Shown here piece after piece: positions 50,839-59,960 of a DNA stretch of 64,000 bases. A program made the translations under genes and the position numbers. The stretch's first letter is position 1. Each line of letters opens with the position of its first letter. Below the pieces are notes generated by a model. The model was not told the origin of the DNA and searched no databases. It was given only the letters and a program-made list of their open reading frames with translations. Origin of the DNA: Lachnospiraceae bacterium (GTDB taxonomy: Bacteria > Bacillota > Clostridia > Lachnospirales > Lachnospiraceae); NCBI GenBank assembly GCA_011959285.1, contig BLLW01000008.1, forward strand, positions 1 to 64,000, written 5' to 3'.

Positions 50839-51789
50839 TTATTTTACAACCGTGCCCTTCACGCGCTTTGTTGTCACAGCCACGATTAGAAGTAAAATCG
50901 CACCTACAATCACGTTCTGTATCGTTGACGGAACACCCAGAGCCAGCAGACCATTCAGCATCATATAGATGATAAATTCACCCACTACAATAGCAGTAAT
51001 CGGACAATTATATTGTTTAAATGCCATACCGAAAAAACACCCCATAACCGGAATATAATTTCTTCCTCCGCTGGCCATACCCGTCTCTGCTTGTATAGAA
51101 CTTCCGTAACTAATTGTCAGGATACTCATGATGCCAACAAAACCACCGCAAATAGCAAAAGCAAGTACTTTATACTTATCCACACGAATACCCATATTTT
51201 TTGCAACTGACTCATTGCTTCCGATTGCATATGTATAAGTTCCAATTTTTGTATACCGCAAAATAACAACTGCTAAAGCAAAGGCAATTACTGCTAGTAA
51301 ATAATTCCAGGGAGTTCTGGCAAATGCCTGCAAATCTCTGCTGATTCCCATCAGTTTTCCTTGAGAAATCATAGATGCAATACATTCATACAACATCATC
51401 ATACCAACTGTTACAATAATGGACGGAATTTTAAGTCTGATATAGATTATTCCGTTGATAAGTCCTATTAAGGAGCCACAGATAATTGCACCAAGAATCA
51501 AGCCTGGATATCCCGCAACAGATGCACAAATGGAGCCCACAATGGCTGATAAAATAATGTTAGAACCTAAGCTGAAATCAAACAGTCCCATTACCATAAT
51601 GAAATAAAATCCGCACGCAGCCGTTGCCTGAATTATACATTGCTGCGCATAGGAAGATAAATTCGCTAATGACCCAAAGTTATTCGGCGTCAATATTTTA
51701 AATATCAGGTAAATAGAAACTGCAAAAATTAACAGCACTGTTATTCCAAAACCTGTACTACGATTCTTTTTCACATTTAACTTTTGCAT
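50839..51789 (-). CDS. Ribose-type sugar ABC importer permease (first)
   Basis: The 316-residue permease has ACGFYFIMVMGLFDFSLGSNIILSAI, KIPSIIVTVGMMMLYECIAS and AIGSNESVAKNMGIRVDKYKVLAF, the RbsC/AraH-type motifs, in about nine helices. It pairs with the other permease. The cytoplasmic loop SNESVAKNMGI is the ATPase contact. AAAGGG lies before the ATG; 21 nt separate it from the binding protein gene. Confidence 0.88.
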   Translation of the reverse strand: MQKLNVKKNRSTGFGITVLLIFAVSIYLIFKILTPNNFGSLANLSSYAQQCIIQATAACGFYFIMVMGLFDFSLGSNIILSAIVGSICASVAGYPGLILGAIICGSLIGLINGIIYIRLKIPSIIVTVGMMMLYECIASMISQGKLMGISRDLQAFARTPWNYLLAVIAFALAVVILRYTKIGTYTYAIGSNESVAKNMGIRVDKYKVLAFAICGGFVGIMSILTISYGSSIQAETGMASGGRNYIPVMGCFFGMAFKQYNCPITAIVVGEFIIYMMLNGLLALGVPSTIQNVIVGAILLLIVAVTTKRVKGTVVK

Positions 51790-51810
51790 TTTTATGCCCT
51801 TTACTAATAA

Positions 51811-53037
51811 TTATTTTCCATGGCGCTCTGTAACATCATTAATGGAAAGTGTTGCAGCAGTTTTCTGTAATTCTTCAAAACTTCCATCTGCCATAGCTTT
51901 AATTTCTTCCTCATTATAAGGAAGCTCGTCTACAAAATATTTTTCATAGGCTGCATAGTCATCTGTAGATGCTACATACAGATAAGGGAACATTACCTCA
52001 TAATAAGAGCTCTCTGATCTTGTATAGTTTCCTTTAATCGTGTTATAAACCATCATGAAGGAGAACAAGGGATCTGCATAATGTCCACCAGACATAGCTG
52101 CCAGCTCATTATTTGCCAGCTGTTCACCCAAAGTAGCAGTAAAGTCTGTGGATACAACATAGTAATCACCTGTTTTTCCCCGTCCATCAATAGCTGCAAG
52201 GGTTCCGTCCAGAGCCATTCCGCCCCCGCCGACAACGATAATTGCATCCATTTCCGGATATGTATCAATCAGACCTTCAACAGCTGCACGTGCTTCTTCT
52301 GAAGTGTATTTATCATCAGCCAGCGGATACAATTCTACCTGATCGTCTGGATTTTCATTATTCCATTCTTCAACTGCTTTCTGATATCCCTCCTGCCTTG
52401 CAAGGCTAGTGGTATCACCTACACGCCATGCAGTCCAGCCAATATGACGTGCACCTTTTTCTTCAATCAGGATTTTACCCAAGTTATAACCATTATCTAC
52501 CTCTGCCTCATGGGTACATCCCACATAATAAGAAGAAGCCAACGCTTGCGCTGCAATTTCTTCATCACTGATTACACGGAAAAACTGTGAAACATATACG
52601 CCGTATTCATCACACGTTTTGATGACAGAAGCCATCTCTGAATCCGCAGAATTACAGATTACAATACCATCTACACCTGCTGCACAAAGATTTTCCACAC
52701 CTGCTACTACCTGCTCAGAAACATGTTCCTGCTCATCGTAAATCAAGGTAACACCAAGCGTATCCGCTGCTGCATCCAACATTGCCTTACAAGATGAACC
52801 AAGAGAATCGCTGGTTCCCCAAATAGATACACCGATTGTAATGTCAGAATCTTTTACTTCTTCTTCCTTACCTTCATCATTAGATGAAGAAGCCTCCTCC
52901 TGGCTATTCTCCGTGCTTTCGTTGACATTTCCAGTTGCCTCATTTCCAGTTGCCCCATTTCCATTAGAACCGCCACAGGCTGTCAACGATACTGCCATAC
53001 CCATAGCCAAGACAAACGCTAATACTTTTTTCATCAT
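51811..53037 (-). CDS. Sugar-binding lipoprotein of the ABC importer
   Basis: The 408-residue protein starts MMKKVLAFVLAMGMAVSLTAC: signal peptide and lipobox (Cys21). A Ser/Asn/Glu-rich tether of ~45 residues follows, then a periplasmic-binding-protein type 1 fold (ITIGVSIWGTSDSLGSSCKAM, GVDGIVICNSADSEM, AIIVVGGGGMALDGTLAAI). These bind monosaccharides or small glycosides. With the GH4 enzyme in the operon, a small alpha-glycoside or uronide is plausible. AAGGAGG precedes the ATG pair. It is the first gene of the operon. Confidence 0.85.
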   Translation of the reverse strand: MMKKVLAFVLAMGMAVSLTACGGSNGNGATGNEATGNVNESTENSQEEASSSNDEGKEEEVKDSDITIGVSIWGTSDSLGSSCKAMLDAAADTLGVTLIYDEQEHVSEQVVAGVENLCAAGVDGIVICNSADSEMASVIKTCDEYGVYVSQFFRVISDEEIAAQALASSYYVGCTHEAEVDNGYNLGKILIEEKGARHIGWTAWRVGDTTSLARQEGYQKAVEEWNNENPDDQVELYPLADDKYTSEEARAAVEGLIDTYPEMDAIIVVGGGGMALDGTLAAIDGRGKTGDYYVVSTDFTATLGEQLANNELAAMSGGHYADPLFSFMMVYNTIKGNYTRSESSYYEVMFPYLYVASTDDYAAYEKYFVDELPYNEEEIKAMADGSFEELQKTAATLSINDVTERHGK

Positions 53038-53074
53038 TGATCCTCCTTTTAATTATGTTTTTTTAAATCTTTAG

Positions 53075-53107
53075 ATGATATAAATATTTAGTTATTATTT
53101 ATATCAT
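53075..53107. promoter_or_regulatory. 12-bp inverted repeat upstream of the importer operon
   Basis: ATGATATAAATA (53075-53086) and TATTTATATCAT (53096-53107) are perfect inverted arms around a 9-bp spacer, giving half-sites 21 bp apart. It lies 38 bp before the importer's first start codon and could be an operator for the divergent LacI-type regulator. Confidence 0.45.
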
Positions 53108-53274
53108 TTACTCAATTGCTTTAGTATATAATACTTAATTGTATTTCAAAATTCAAGCTTTTTCAGCAATTTTAACTATATTCAGCATTTTTAATAAATT
53201 TTTTTGTCTTTTTTGTAGCATATTTCATTTTACCAGAACTAAATATTTATCTAAATTTCTTTACTCGTTTTTTA

Positions 53275-53303
53275 TTGATTTTTACTTTTTTCTTTTATAT
53301 AAT
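53275..53303 (+). promoter_or_regulatory. Promoter of the LacI-type regulator
   Basis: TTGATT (53275-53280), 17-bp spacer, TATAAT (53298-53303), 31 bp before the ATG. Confidence 0.65.
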
Positions 53304-53334
53304 AAAAATACTAATAAATTAAAAGGGTACGCAA

Positions 53335-54387
53335 ATGAATATAACTGCTAAAGATATCGCAAAGAATTTAGGCATTTCTACCTCTGCCGTCTCACTGGCC
53401 ATGAACAGAAAACCTGGAGTCAGCGTCGCAACTAGAGAAAAGGTACTGGTTGAAGCCGCCCGAATGGGATATTGCGTCAAAAAAGAACCCATAGCTAAAA
53501 ACCAGAATATTCGATATGTGATTTTTCTGGAGGGAGAAGCAACTGTAAAAGAAACTTCCTTTTATTCTATTTTGCTGCATGGAATTGAAGTTACAGCCAA
53601 AAAATATGGATATAACGTACTGATCAACTATTTTGATGCCAAGCAAAACTGGTCTGAACAGATTGCAACCATTACTAAGGATGTATCGGGACTGATCGTT
53701 TTGGGAACCGAAGTAGAAGACCGGCATATCTACACTGCAATCGAAAACGGACTTGGGAATATCAATATTCCTCTCGTTATGGTAGACAATGCCACCAGTA
53801 TTACAAACATTGACAGTGTAGTCGCTGACAATCTGCGGGGGGCTTATCACGCCGTCACATACCTGCTGGACAAAGGACATAAAGACGTAGGATATTTGCG
53901 TTCTACCAGCAGAATCGACAGTTTTGATGAACGTCAGCTTGGTTACCTGAAAGCCCGAAGAGAACATGGACTTTCAGAACATGTTAAACCAATAATCATA
54001 GATGTTGGTATTTCTTCTGAAGATGCCTATAACGATATGTGTCATTGGTTGGACACAGGAAATCAGCCTTGTTCTGCCCTGTTTGCAGAAAATGATATCA
54101 TTGCCGCCGCATGTATACGAGCATTAAAAACTCATAATTATCGAGTACCAGAAGATGTTTCTATCGTCGGCTTTGATGATATGCCCCTGTGCACCATGAT
54201 TGATCCTCCTCTAACCACAATCCAAATCATGAAAGAACAGATGGGTATGGTTGCCATGGAAATTTTACACCATCGGATACAAGAGGGGACTCATGCATTA
54301 AACAGCAAACGAATCGGTGTTTACCGTGTTGCAATTTCCACCCACTTAATAGAACGCAACAGCGCTAATGAATATAAATTGCTTTAA
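53335..54387 (+). CDS. LacI-family transcriptional regulator
   Basis: The 350-residue protein has the LacI helix-turn-helix NITAKDIAKNLGISTSAVSLAMNRKPGVSVATREKVLVEAARMGY and a sugar-binding-protein-like effector domain (SGLIVLGTEVED, IPLVMVDNATS, GHKDVGYLRS, DVSIVGFDDMPLCTMIDPPLTTI). It is divergent from the importer operon and most likely its repressor or effector-responsive switch. AAGGG precedes the ATG. A short, poorly supported hairpin (54403-54430) follows. Confidence 0.92.
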   Translation: MNITAKDIAKNLGISTSAVSLAMNRKPGVSVATREKVLVEAARMGYCVKKEPIAKNQNIRYVIFLEGEATVKETSFYSILLHGIEVTAKKYGYNVLINYFDAKQNWSEQIATITKDVSGLIVLGTEVEDRHIYTAIENGLGNINIPLVMVDNATSITNIDSVVADNLRGAYHAVTYLLDKGHKDVGYLRSTSRIDSFDERQLGYLKARREHGLSEHVKPIIIDVGISSEDAYNDMCHWLDTGNQPCSALFAENDIIAAACIRALKTHNYRVPEDVSIVGFDDMPLCTMIDPPLTTIQIMKEQMGMVAMEILHHRIQEGTHALNSKRIGVYRVAISTHLIERNSANEYKLL

Positions 54388-54530
54388 TAGGTAAAAAGTT
54401 TCGGCTCTCGCTTTCTTACAGTGTAGAGCCATTTCTTCGCTCTATTTATCCATGTTTGTAATTAGCTTATCGGAACGTTGAATGCATCATAATTAAATTT
54501 GCCATACATTCAAGCAATCTGAAAAGTTGC

Positions 54531-55847
54531 TTATAAAAAAGTATACAAAATCTGAACTTTATCCTGATAATCAATTATGTTCGTATAAATATTTGTATTT
54601 AAATCTCCCACTAAAGACGACACCTGATAGAAATAATAAGTTCCCTTTATAAGTTCAGGACTGCTGTATACTGCAATATGATAATCATTAACCGCACAAA
54701 AAGCCATGATAGGATTTTCTTTATCATCCGTCATCATTATTAAATCGTTTTCCTTTATTTTCTCATTGAATTCAAGTACTATAAATAGCTGCTTGGAATC
54801 TTCACTCACTTCATCATACATATTTCCGGTAGTAAAAAGTATGCCTCCGTTGATATAAATACCTTTATTGGAATCCAAACCGCTATCAATACTTTCCGAA
54901 TTTGCACATGCTATCACTAATCCCTCGTTAATAACAATATAACCGTTAGAATCAATTCCATCTCCTTCCTCTCCAAATCCAGAATTACAGATAAGAGTTC
55001 CTCCATTCATGGTAAAGACTGATACATCATCTTTATTTGTATTAATAGAATCATCAGCGGCATTGATAATAATCTCCCCATTATTAATCGTCATATGAAG
55101 GTTACTGGATATTCCTTCATTTTCTGCATTTACAATCAATTTACCGTTTTCCTCAGAATCTATATTAAAGGAAATCTGACTGTCTATGGCGGCATCGAAT
55201 TTATATTTCTTTTTAACATCTTTGTTTTTAATATCTTTCTCTGTGGTACCGTCTTCATAAATCTTTGCAACATATGAACCATAAATCACATTTTCACTAT
55301 CCTCGGCAAGTATCAAATGAAATCCCGCGTTTTTGGTATCTACAATGGGACCAGCATCCTTTTTAATACTGCTTCCACATTCATAGGCATTATAAACCAC
55401 TATTGCAGGAGCAACACTGCAATGAATTTCCACATTATTTAAAATCAGACTTACCACTGCATCTTCATCTTCCTTGGAATCCTCTCCAAGATCAATTGCA
55501 ATCTGACCGTATGAAATTTTTCCGCTCACTTCATAAATTCCGGGTCTGGTAATGGTGATAACCGTATGTGCCTCAGCCTCCTGCACACTATGCCCATCTT
55601 TTTTGCTTCCTTCCCCGTAAGTTTTATCTTTTCCTTCCTCATAGTAAACGATATCTGCCCCTGTATAAACCGCATCCTTTTTATTTTCGGACGCCTCCCT
55701 GCCATCTACTATTATTTTTTCATCTGATAAAACAATAGAAATAGTATGATCTTCTTTATTACTGTTTTCTGATTCTATAGCAGAGCATCCACATAATAAA
55801 AATACCAATGCTATAACGAAAAAGAAAAATCTGCTATACTTATTCAT
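54531..55847 (-). CDS. Cthe_2159-like carbohydrate-binding lipoprotein
   Basis: The 438-residue protein has a signal peptide with lipobox (LVFLLCGC) and a repetitive beta-helix-like body: ITITRPGIYEVSGKISYGQIAIDL, VSLILNNVEIHC, LIVNAENEGISSNLHMTINNGEIIINAADDSINTN, FTMNGGTLICNSGFGEEGDGIDSNGYIVINEG. This matches the carbohydrate-binding domain of the Cthe_2159 family (PF14262), whose founder binds cellulose and polygalacturonic acid. Asp/Asn-rich turns suggest calcium. A surface role in polysaccharide capture near the sugar genes is inferred. GGGAG precedes the ATG. Confidence 0.75.
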   Translation of the reverse strand: MNKYSRFFFFVIALVFLLCGCSAIESENSNKEDHTISIVLSDEKIIVDGREASENKKDAVYTGADIVYYEEGKDKTYGEGSKKDGHSVQEAEAHTVITITRPGIYEVSGKISYGQIAIDLGEDSKEDEDAVVSLILNNVEIHCSVAPAIVVYNAYECGSSIKKDAGPIVDTKNAGFHLILAEDSENVIYGSYVAKIYEDGTTEKDIKNKDVKKKYKFDAAIDSQISFNIDSEENGKLIVNAENEGISSNLHMTINNGEIIINAADDSINTNKDDVSVFTMNGGTLICNSGFGEEGDGIDSNGYIVINEGLVIACANSESIDSGLDSNKGIYINGGILFTTGNMYDEVSEDSKQLFIVLEFNEKIKENDLIMMTDDKENPIMAFCAVNDYHIAVYSSPELIKGTYYFYQVSSLVGDLNTNIYTNIIDYQDKVQILYTFL

Positions 55848-55874
55848 ATTGATCTCCCACTCAATTGACTTATA

Positions 55875-55916
55875 AAAGCATAAAGCTATTAAATAAACTT
55901 AACAACCTTATGCTTT
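55875..55916 (-). terminator. Terminator after araD
   Basis: On the minus strand AAAGCATAAG (55907-55916) pairs with CTTTATGCTTT (55875-55885) across a 21-nt loop, followed by TATAAG; the T-rich 3' arm may serve as the U-tract. Placed about 35 nt after the araD stop. Confidence 0.5.
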
Positions 55917-55950
55917 GTGTAAAACAATATATATTTTTAATCAAGCACTA

Positions 55951-56643
55951 TCATTGTCCATAATAGGCATCGGCACCATGTTTTCTAAAGTAGTGCTTAT
56001 CCTGTAACTCCGAAGGTGCAGGTGTCACTTTGGGATGAATGATTTCAGTCCGGTATGCCATTTTTGCCACTTCCTCCAATACAACTGCATTATGTACTGC
56101 ATCCATGGCATTTTTTCCCCAGGCAAAAGGTCCATGGTTTTTACATAATACTGCCGGAACTGCCATAGGATCTTTATTCAAACGCTTAAACTCATTTACT
56201 ATTAAATGTCCTGTATTTTCTTCATAAGCATCTTCAATTTCTTTCTTTGTGAGACATCTAAGACATGGTACTTCTCCATAAATATAATCCGCATGTGTCG
56301 TCCCATAGCATGGGATGCTTCTTCCCGCCTGCGCCCAACTAGTCGCATAGGAAGAATGCGTATGCACAATACCACCAATTTCCGAAAAAGCCTTATATAA
56401 CTCTAAATGAGTGGCAGTATCAGAAGAAGGTTTATAGTTTCCCTCCACCTTGTTTCCCTGCAAATCCATGACCACCATATCTTCCGGCTTTAGTTTATCA
56501 TAATCCACACCACTTGGCTTGATAACGAACAATCCACTCTCACTATCAATGCCGCTTACATTTCCCCATGTAAAAGTAACAAGACCATATCTGGGCAGTT
56601 CCATATTTGCTTTATAAACCTGCATTTTCAAATTTTCTAACAT
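55951..56643 (-). CDS. araD: L-ribulose-5-phosphate 4-epimerase
   Basis: The 230-residue class II aldolase-fold enzyme has LVTFTWGNVSGID, VIKPSGVDY, GGIVHTHSSYATSWAQAGRSIPCYGTTHADY and LCKNHGPFAWG, including the three zinc-binding histidines. It converts L-ribulose-5-phosphate to D-xylulose-5-phosphate. GGGAGG precedes the ATG. The gap to the kinase gene is 13 nt. Confidence 0.95.
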   Translation of the reverse strand: MLENLKMQVYKANMELPRYGLVTFTWGNVSGIDSESGLFVIKPSGVDYDKLKPEDMVVMDLQGNKVEGNYKPSSDTATHLELYKAFSEIGGIVHTHSSYATSWAQAGRSIPCYGTTHADYIYGEVPCLRCLTKKEIEDAYEENTGHLIVNEFKRLNKDPMAVPAVLCKNHGPFAWGKNAMDAVHNAVVLEEVAKMAYRTEIIHPKVTPAPSELQDKHYFRKHGADAYYGQ

Positions 56644-56656
56644 TATTTTCCTCCCA

Positions 56657-58249
56657 TCACTTAAGAGTGTCTACTGCCACATGTTCAATTTTAAGACCAG
56701 CCATATAACGCTTCATAAATTGATTAAAACCTTCTACATCTTCCTTTACCGGTTCCATGCTGCTGCCGCTTTGGTCTGCAAATATTTTTTGACTTAAATA
56801 TTCCTGTAAACTTTCAGATTCATTTTTATTCTTCATATAGTCTGCAAGGAGGGCAATTCCCCATGCACCGCCTTCACCTGCTGTTTCCATTACGGAAACA
56901 GAAGTATTCATAGCTGCTGCTGCCACTCTCTGACCAACGCCCTTTGTCTTAAACAAACCGCCGTGACCAAACATCTTATCTACTTTTACTGATTCTGATT
57001 TAAATAAAAGGTCAAGACCTGCCTTTAATGCTGCCAATGAAGAATATAAATGTACCCTCATAAAATTTGCGAGGTTAAACTGATCTTCTGCTTTTCTGAC
57101 AAACAGTGGAGCTCCTTCATCAAATCCGGTAACAGGCTCACCTGAAAAATAATTATAAGAAATCAATCCGCCACAGTCTGCATCTCCTTCCAGAGCTTTA
57201 TTATAGAGAACAGAAAATAATGTATTTTTATCAATCTTCGCGCCAATGCTTTTGGCAAACTGATCAAAAATATTTACCCATGCATTCAGATCAGACGTAC
57301 AGTTATTACAATGCACCATAGCAACTAAAGCACCGTCCGGTGTTGTTACAAGATCAATTTCGGGATATACTTTACTAAGTTCCCTTTCCAGAACAATCAT
57401 GGCAAATACAGAGGTACCTGCAGATATATTTCCAGTTCTTACGCCTACGCTATTCGTTGCCGCCATACCCGTACCTGCATCTCCTTCAGGAGGACATACT
57501 AATATTCCTGCTTTCAGTCTGCCAGAAGGGTCTAAGAGACGGGCACCTTCTTCTGTCAAACTTCCTGCTGCCTCACCTGCCATCAATACTTGCGGAAGAA
57601 TTTCTTCTAATTTCCATAAAAAACCTTCCTCACGAATAAGATTATTAAATTGACGGATCATTGTCTGATCATAATTTCCTATTTTTATATCGATAGGGAA
57701 CATACCAGATGCGTCACCTACGCCAAGAACCTTTTTCCCGGTTAGCTTATAATGGACATAACCTGCTAAGGTAGTCAGAAATGCAACATCCTTGACATGC
57801 TCCTCTTTATTTAAAATAGCCTGATATAAATGTGCAATACTCCACCTCTGGGGAATATTATAATTAAATTCTTTCGTCAGCTTGCTTGCTGCTTCTTCTG
57901 TAATCGTGTTTCTCCACGTTCTGAAAGGAACCAAAAGATGATCTTCCTTATCAAAAGCAAGATACCCATGCATCATGGCAGAAAAACCAATAGACCCTAT
58001 CTGTGTAAGTTCCACATCATATTTTTCCTTTACATCACCGACAAGATTCTGATAGCAGCTTTGAAGTCCCTTCCACACATCATCAAGATTATAAGTCCAT
58101 ATACCGTTTACATATTGATTTTCCCATTCATAACTTCCAGAAGCAAGCGGTGCACCTCCTTCCTCAATAAGAACTGCTTTGATTCTGGTAGAACCAAATT
58201 CAATTCCCAGAGATGTTCTTCCTTCTTTTACAATTTCTTTTTTGTCCAT
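56657..58249 (-). CDS. FGGY-family sugar kinase, probable ribulokinase
   Basis: The 530-residue kinase starts [19 protein letters not shown] (phosphate loop) and has [28 protein letters not shown], the catalytic-Asp region [31 protein letters not shown] and the C-terminal [23 protein letters not shown] site. Position between araD and araR makes L-ribulose the likely substrate, although the protein is not a close match to enteric AraB. ATG 58249 is preferred: GGAGG lies before it, whereas the longer frame (58291) has none. Confidence 0.85.
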   Translation of the reverse strand: MDKKEIVKEGRTSLGIEFGSTRIKAVLIEEGGAPLASGSYEWENQYVNGIWTYNLDDVWKGLQSCYQNLVGDVKEKYDVELTQIGSIGFSAMMHGYLAFDKEDHLLVPFRTWRNTITEEAASKLTKEFNYNIPQRWSIAHLYQAILNKEEHVKDVAFLTTLAGYVHYKLTGKKVLGVGDASGMFPIDIKIGNYDQTMIRQFNNLIREEGFLWKLEEILPQVLMAGEAAGSLTEEGARLLDPSGRLKAGILVCPPEGDAGTGMAATNSVGVRTGNISAGTSVFAMIVLERELSKVYPEIDLVTTPDGALVAMVHCNNCTSDLNAWVNIFDQFAKSIGAKIDKNTLFSVLYNKALEGDADCGGLISYNYFSGEPVTGFDEGAPLFVRKAEDQFNLANFMRVHLYSSLAALKAGLDLLFKSESVKVDKMFGHGGLFKTKGVGQRVAAAAMNTSVSVMETAGEGGAWGIALLADYMKNKNESESLQEYLSQKIFADQSGSSMEPVKEDVEGFNQFMKRYMAGLKIEHVAVDTLK

Positions 58250-58336
58250 GCCCTTCCCTCCAATATATAATTTATAAAAGATTTCTCCCAAAATTAATTC
58301 TTTTTACAATCATGTATTCTGTTATCCTTATTTTAG

Positions 58337-58364
58337 AATGTTCGGCAATATTATTTAAATGTTC
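58337..58364. repeat. Direct repeat upstream of the sugar kinase gene
   Basis: AATGTTC occurs at 58337-58343 and 58358-58364, exactly 21 bp apart, in the 125-bp gap between araR and the kinase gene. The spacing of two helical turns on one DNA face suggests a protein site. No TGTACGTA element is seen in this gap. Confidence 0.35.
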
Positions 58365-58374
58365 TTTTCCATAA

Positions 58375-59514
58375 CTAAATAGTATTACTTGTATGCTTAT
58401 AATTACAAGTTGTTTTTTTGCAGGAATTTCCCTCCACAATCTCCGGTTCAATCAATATTTTTTGATTCTTTGCCATATCTTCCCCATTTTGAATCAGATC
58501 GAGCAAAAGCTCTGCCGCCATCTCCCCCAATTTTTCCTGCGGATGTACAATCGTCGTCAACTGAAACCCGCCGCTGTTCGCCATATAAGAATTATCATAT
58601 CCTGTAACCGAAATATCATCCGGCACCTTAAATCCCGCATCATGTAGCGCCTCTATGACCCTCATAGCAATCTGATCATTATAACAGACGACAGCATCTA
58701 TGATATGATTGTTCTGAACCATCTGAAAAATACTTTCATAAGGATGAATCTTCCGATCCTCCGTGTGAAACCAAACGACTTTATCCGGATCATAAAAAAG
58801 CCCTGCATCCTGCAATGCCATGGCATATCCCTTATGCCTGTTCTGTCCCTGAATATCGTCCGCCTTAAAAATCCCTGCAATATGCTTATGCCCATTTTCA
58901 ATCAGATAATTAGTGATCATAAAACCACCTTTACAATCGTCCATAAGTACCTGCGGCTTGTCCCGCATCTGAGCAAAACAACCCTGTATAAAAACATAAG
59001 GAATTTTATATTCATCCAGCTTCTGATACAAATTCAAATGCCTGCAGTAAATTTGACTCTTACTGGGCTCAATAATAATCCCGTCGATATCCTTTTGCAA
59101 AAGCTCCTCTAAACACTTCGCTTCCTGACCTCTTGAATTTCTGGTATTCTTCAAGATAATACTATACCCTTCCTTCGTCAGCGCCGTATCGATTCCCTGT
59201 ATCACACGGGGAAAAATATAATCCGACAAATAAGTCGCCACCACAGCAATATTCTTTGAATGATGGCTGTGATGCACCATATCTGAACAAAAAGTACCTC
59301 TCCCATGCTCCGCATAAATATAACCGGCATTTTCAAGAATCGCCAATGCTTTTCTCACCGTCTGCCGACTGACATGATACTTAGCAGACAGCTCATTTTC
59401 AGACGGAAGCTTATCGCCTGATTTAAATTCACTGTTCAATATCTTACTTTTCAAGTCTTCCATCAACTGAAAATACTTTAATTGCCTTTGCTGCACATCC
59501 CCATTTAACATCAT
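58375..59514 (-). CDS. araR: AraR-type regulator (GntR wHTH plus LacI-type effector domain)
   Basis: The ~379-residue protein joins a GntR-type winged helix (KYFQLMEDLKSKIL, then KSGDKLPSENELSAKYHVSRQTVRKALAILENAGYIYAEHGRGTF) to a LacI/PBP1-type effector domain (IAVVATYLSDYIFPRVIQGID, DDISVTGYDNSYM). This chimera is AraR, the L-arabinose-responsive repressor of Firmicutes. The longest frame begins at 59559, inside the -10 box, so it cannot be the start; ATG 59514 or 59511 follow AGGTGG. An operator in its own leader implies autoregulation. Confidence 0.88.
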   Translation of the reverse strand: MMLNGDVQQRQLKYFQLMEDLKSKILNSEFKSGDKLPSENELSAKYHVSRQTVRKALAILENAGYIYAEHGRGTFCSDMVHHSHHSKNIAVVATYLSDYIFPRVIQGIDTALTKEGYSIILKNTRNSRGQEAKCLEELLQKDIDGIIIEPSKSQIYCRHLNLYQKLDEYKIPYVFIQGCFAQMRDKPQVLMDDCKGGFMITNYLIENGHKHIAGIFKADDIQGQNRHKGYAMALQDAGLFYDPDKVVWFHTEDRKIHPYESIFQMVQNNHIIDAVVCYNDQIAMRVIEALHDAGFKVPDDISVTGYDNSYMANSGGFQLTTIVHPQEKLGEMAAELLLDLIQNGEDMAKNQKILIEPEIVEGNSCKKTTCNYKHTSNTI

Positions 59515-59530
59515 ATCCACCACCTGCCTG

Positions 59531-59560
59531 CTAACTTGTACGTAACTTGTCTCTATCATA
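59531..59560 (-). promoter_or_regulatory. araR promoter -10 with AraR-type operator
   Basis: The minus strand has TATGAT (59555-59560) but no clear -35. Directly downstream comes ACAAGTTACGTACAAGTTAG (59531-59550), with TGTACGTA on the plus strand at 59537-59544 and ACTTGT occurring twice. The core equals that at araA. Confidence 0.55.
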
Positions 59561-59569
59561 CCATATTTT

Positions 59570-59609
59570 AAAAAAAGATGCCCTATAAGTTAATCAACTT
59601 TAGGACATC
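59570..59609 (-). terminator. Terminator of the EamA-type remnant
   Basis: On the minus strand GATGTCCTAAAGTT pairs with AACTTATAGGGCATC (one mismatch and one bulge) around GATT, followed by seven T (59570-59576). It separates the remnant from the araR promoter. Confidence 0.85.
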
Positions 59610-59616
59610 TGATTCT

Positions 59617-59895
59617 TTAAATGTTAAGAAAAATACAAGCCGTCAGTATAAAAATAATCCCTTTTTTCTGCTTCGGACTTAGTCTTTCATGGAAAAGGAA
59701 GGTTCCTGCCAAACATACCAGCGCTACCATTCCGGCACTGTAAGTGGGATAGGCTACTATTGCCGGAAGGTTTTTAAGCGATAGTCTCTTTACAAGGTGA
59801 TAAGAAAAACCTTCTGTCATCCCTTGTCTGATTTGTAAGACCAAACAATATCTTTTGCATACGTAAAAAGAATGCCTGTTGCCCCTTTTCATGAA
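59617..59895 (-). pseudogene. Frameshifted C-terminal remnant of an EamA/DMT transporter
   Basis: One frame reads ATGILFTYAKDIVWSYKSDKG and stops (59817-59819). The adjacent frame continues FSYHLVKRLSLKNLPAIVAY then PTYSAGMVALVCLAGTFLFHE, RLSPKQKKGIIFILTACIFLN and stop at 59617. The second part is the typical last two helices of EamA-family permeases. Only ~90 of about 290 residues remain, with a frameshift and no start region. A terminator still follows it, so this is gene decay rather than a new small gene. Confidence 0.65.
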
Positions 59896-59960
59896 CCACC
59901 ATTCATAAAAAAGGACACCCTTATTATTAACTCATAACTATTTTACACTCTAAAATTAAA

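Noticed and set aside
53392..53967. 191-codon minus-strand open frame
   Set aside because: Shadow of the LacI-type regulator gene.
54403..54430. Terminator after the LacI-type gene
   Set aside because: GGCTCT/AGAGCC gives only a 6-bp stem around a 16-nt loop without a proper T-run.
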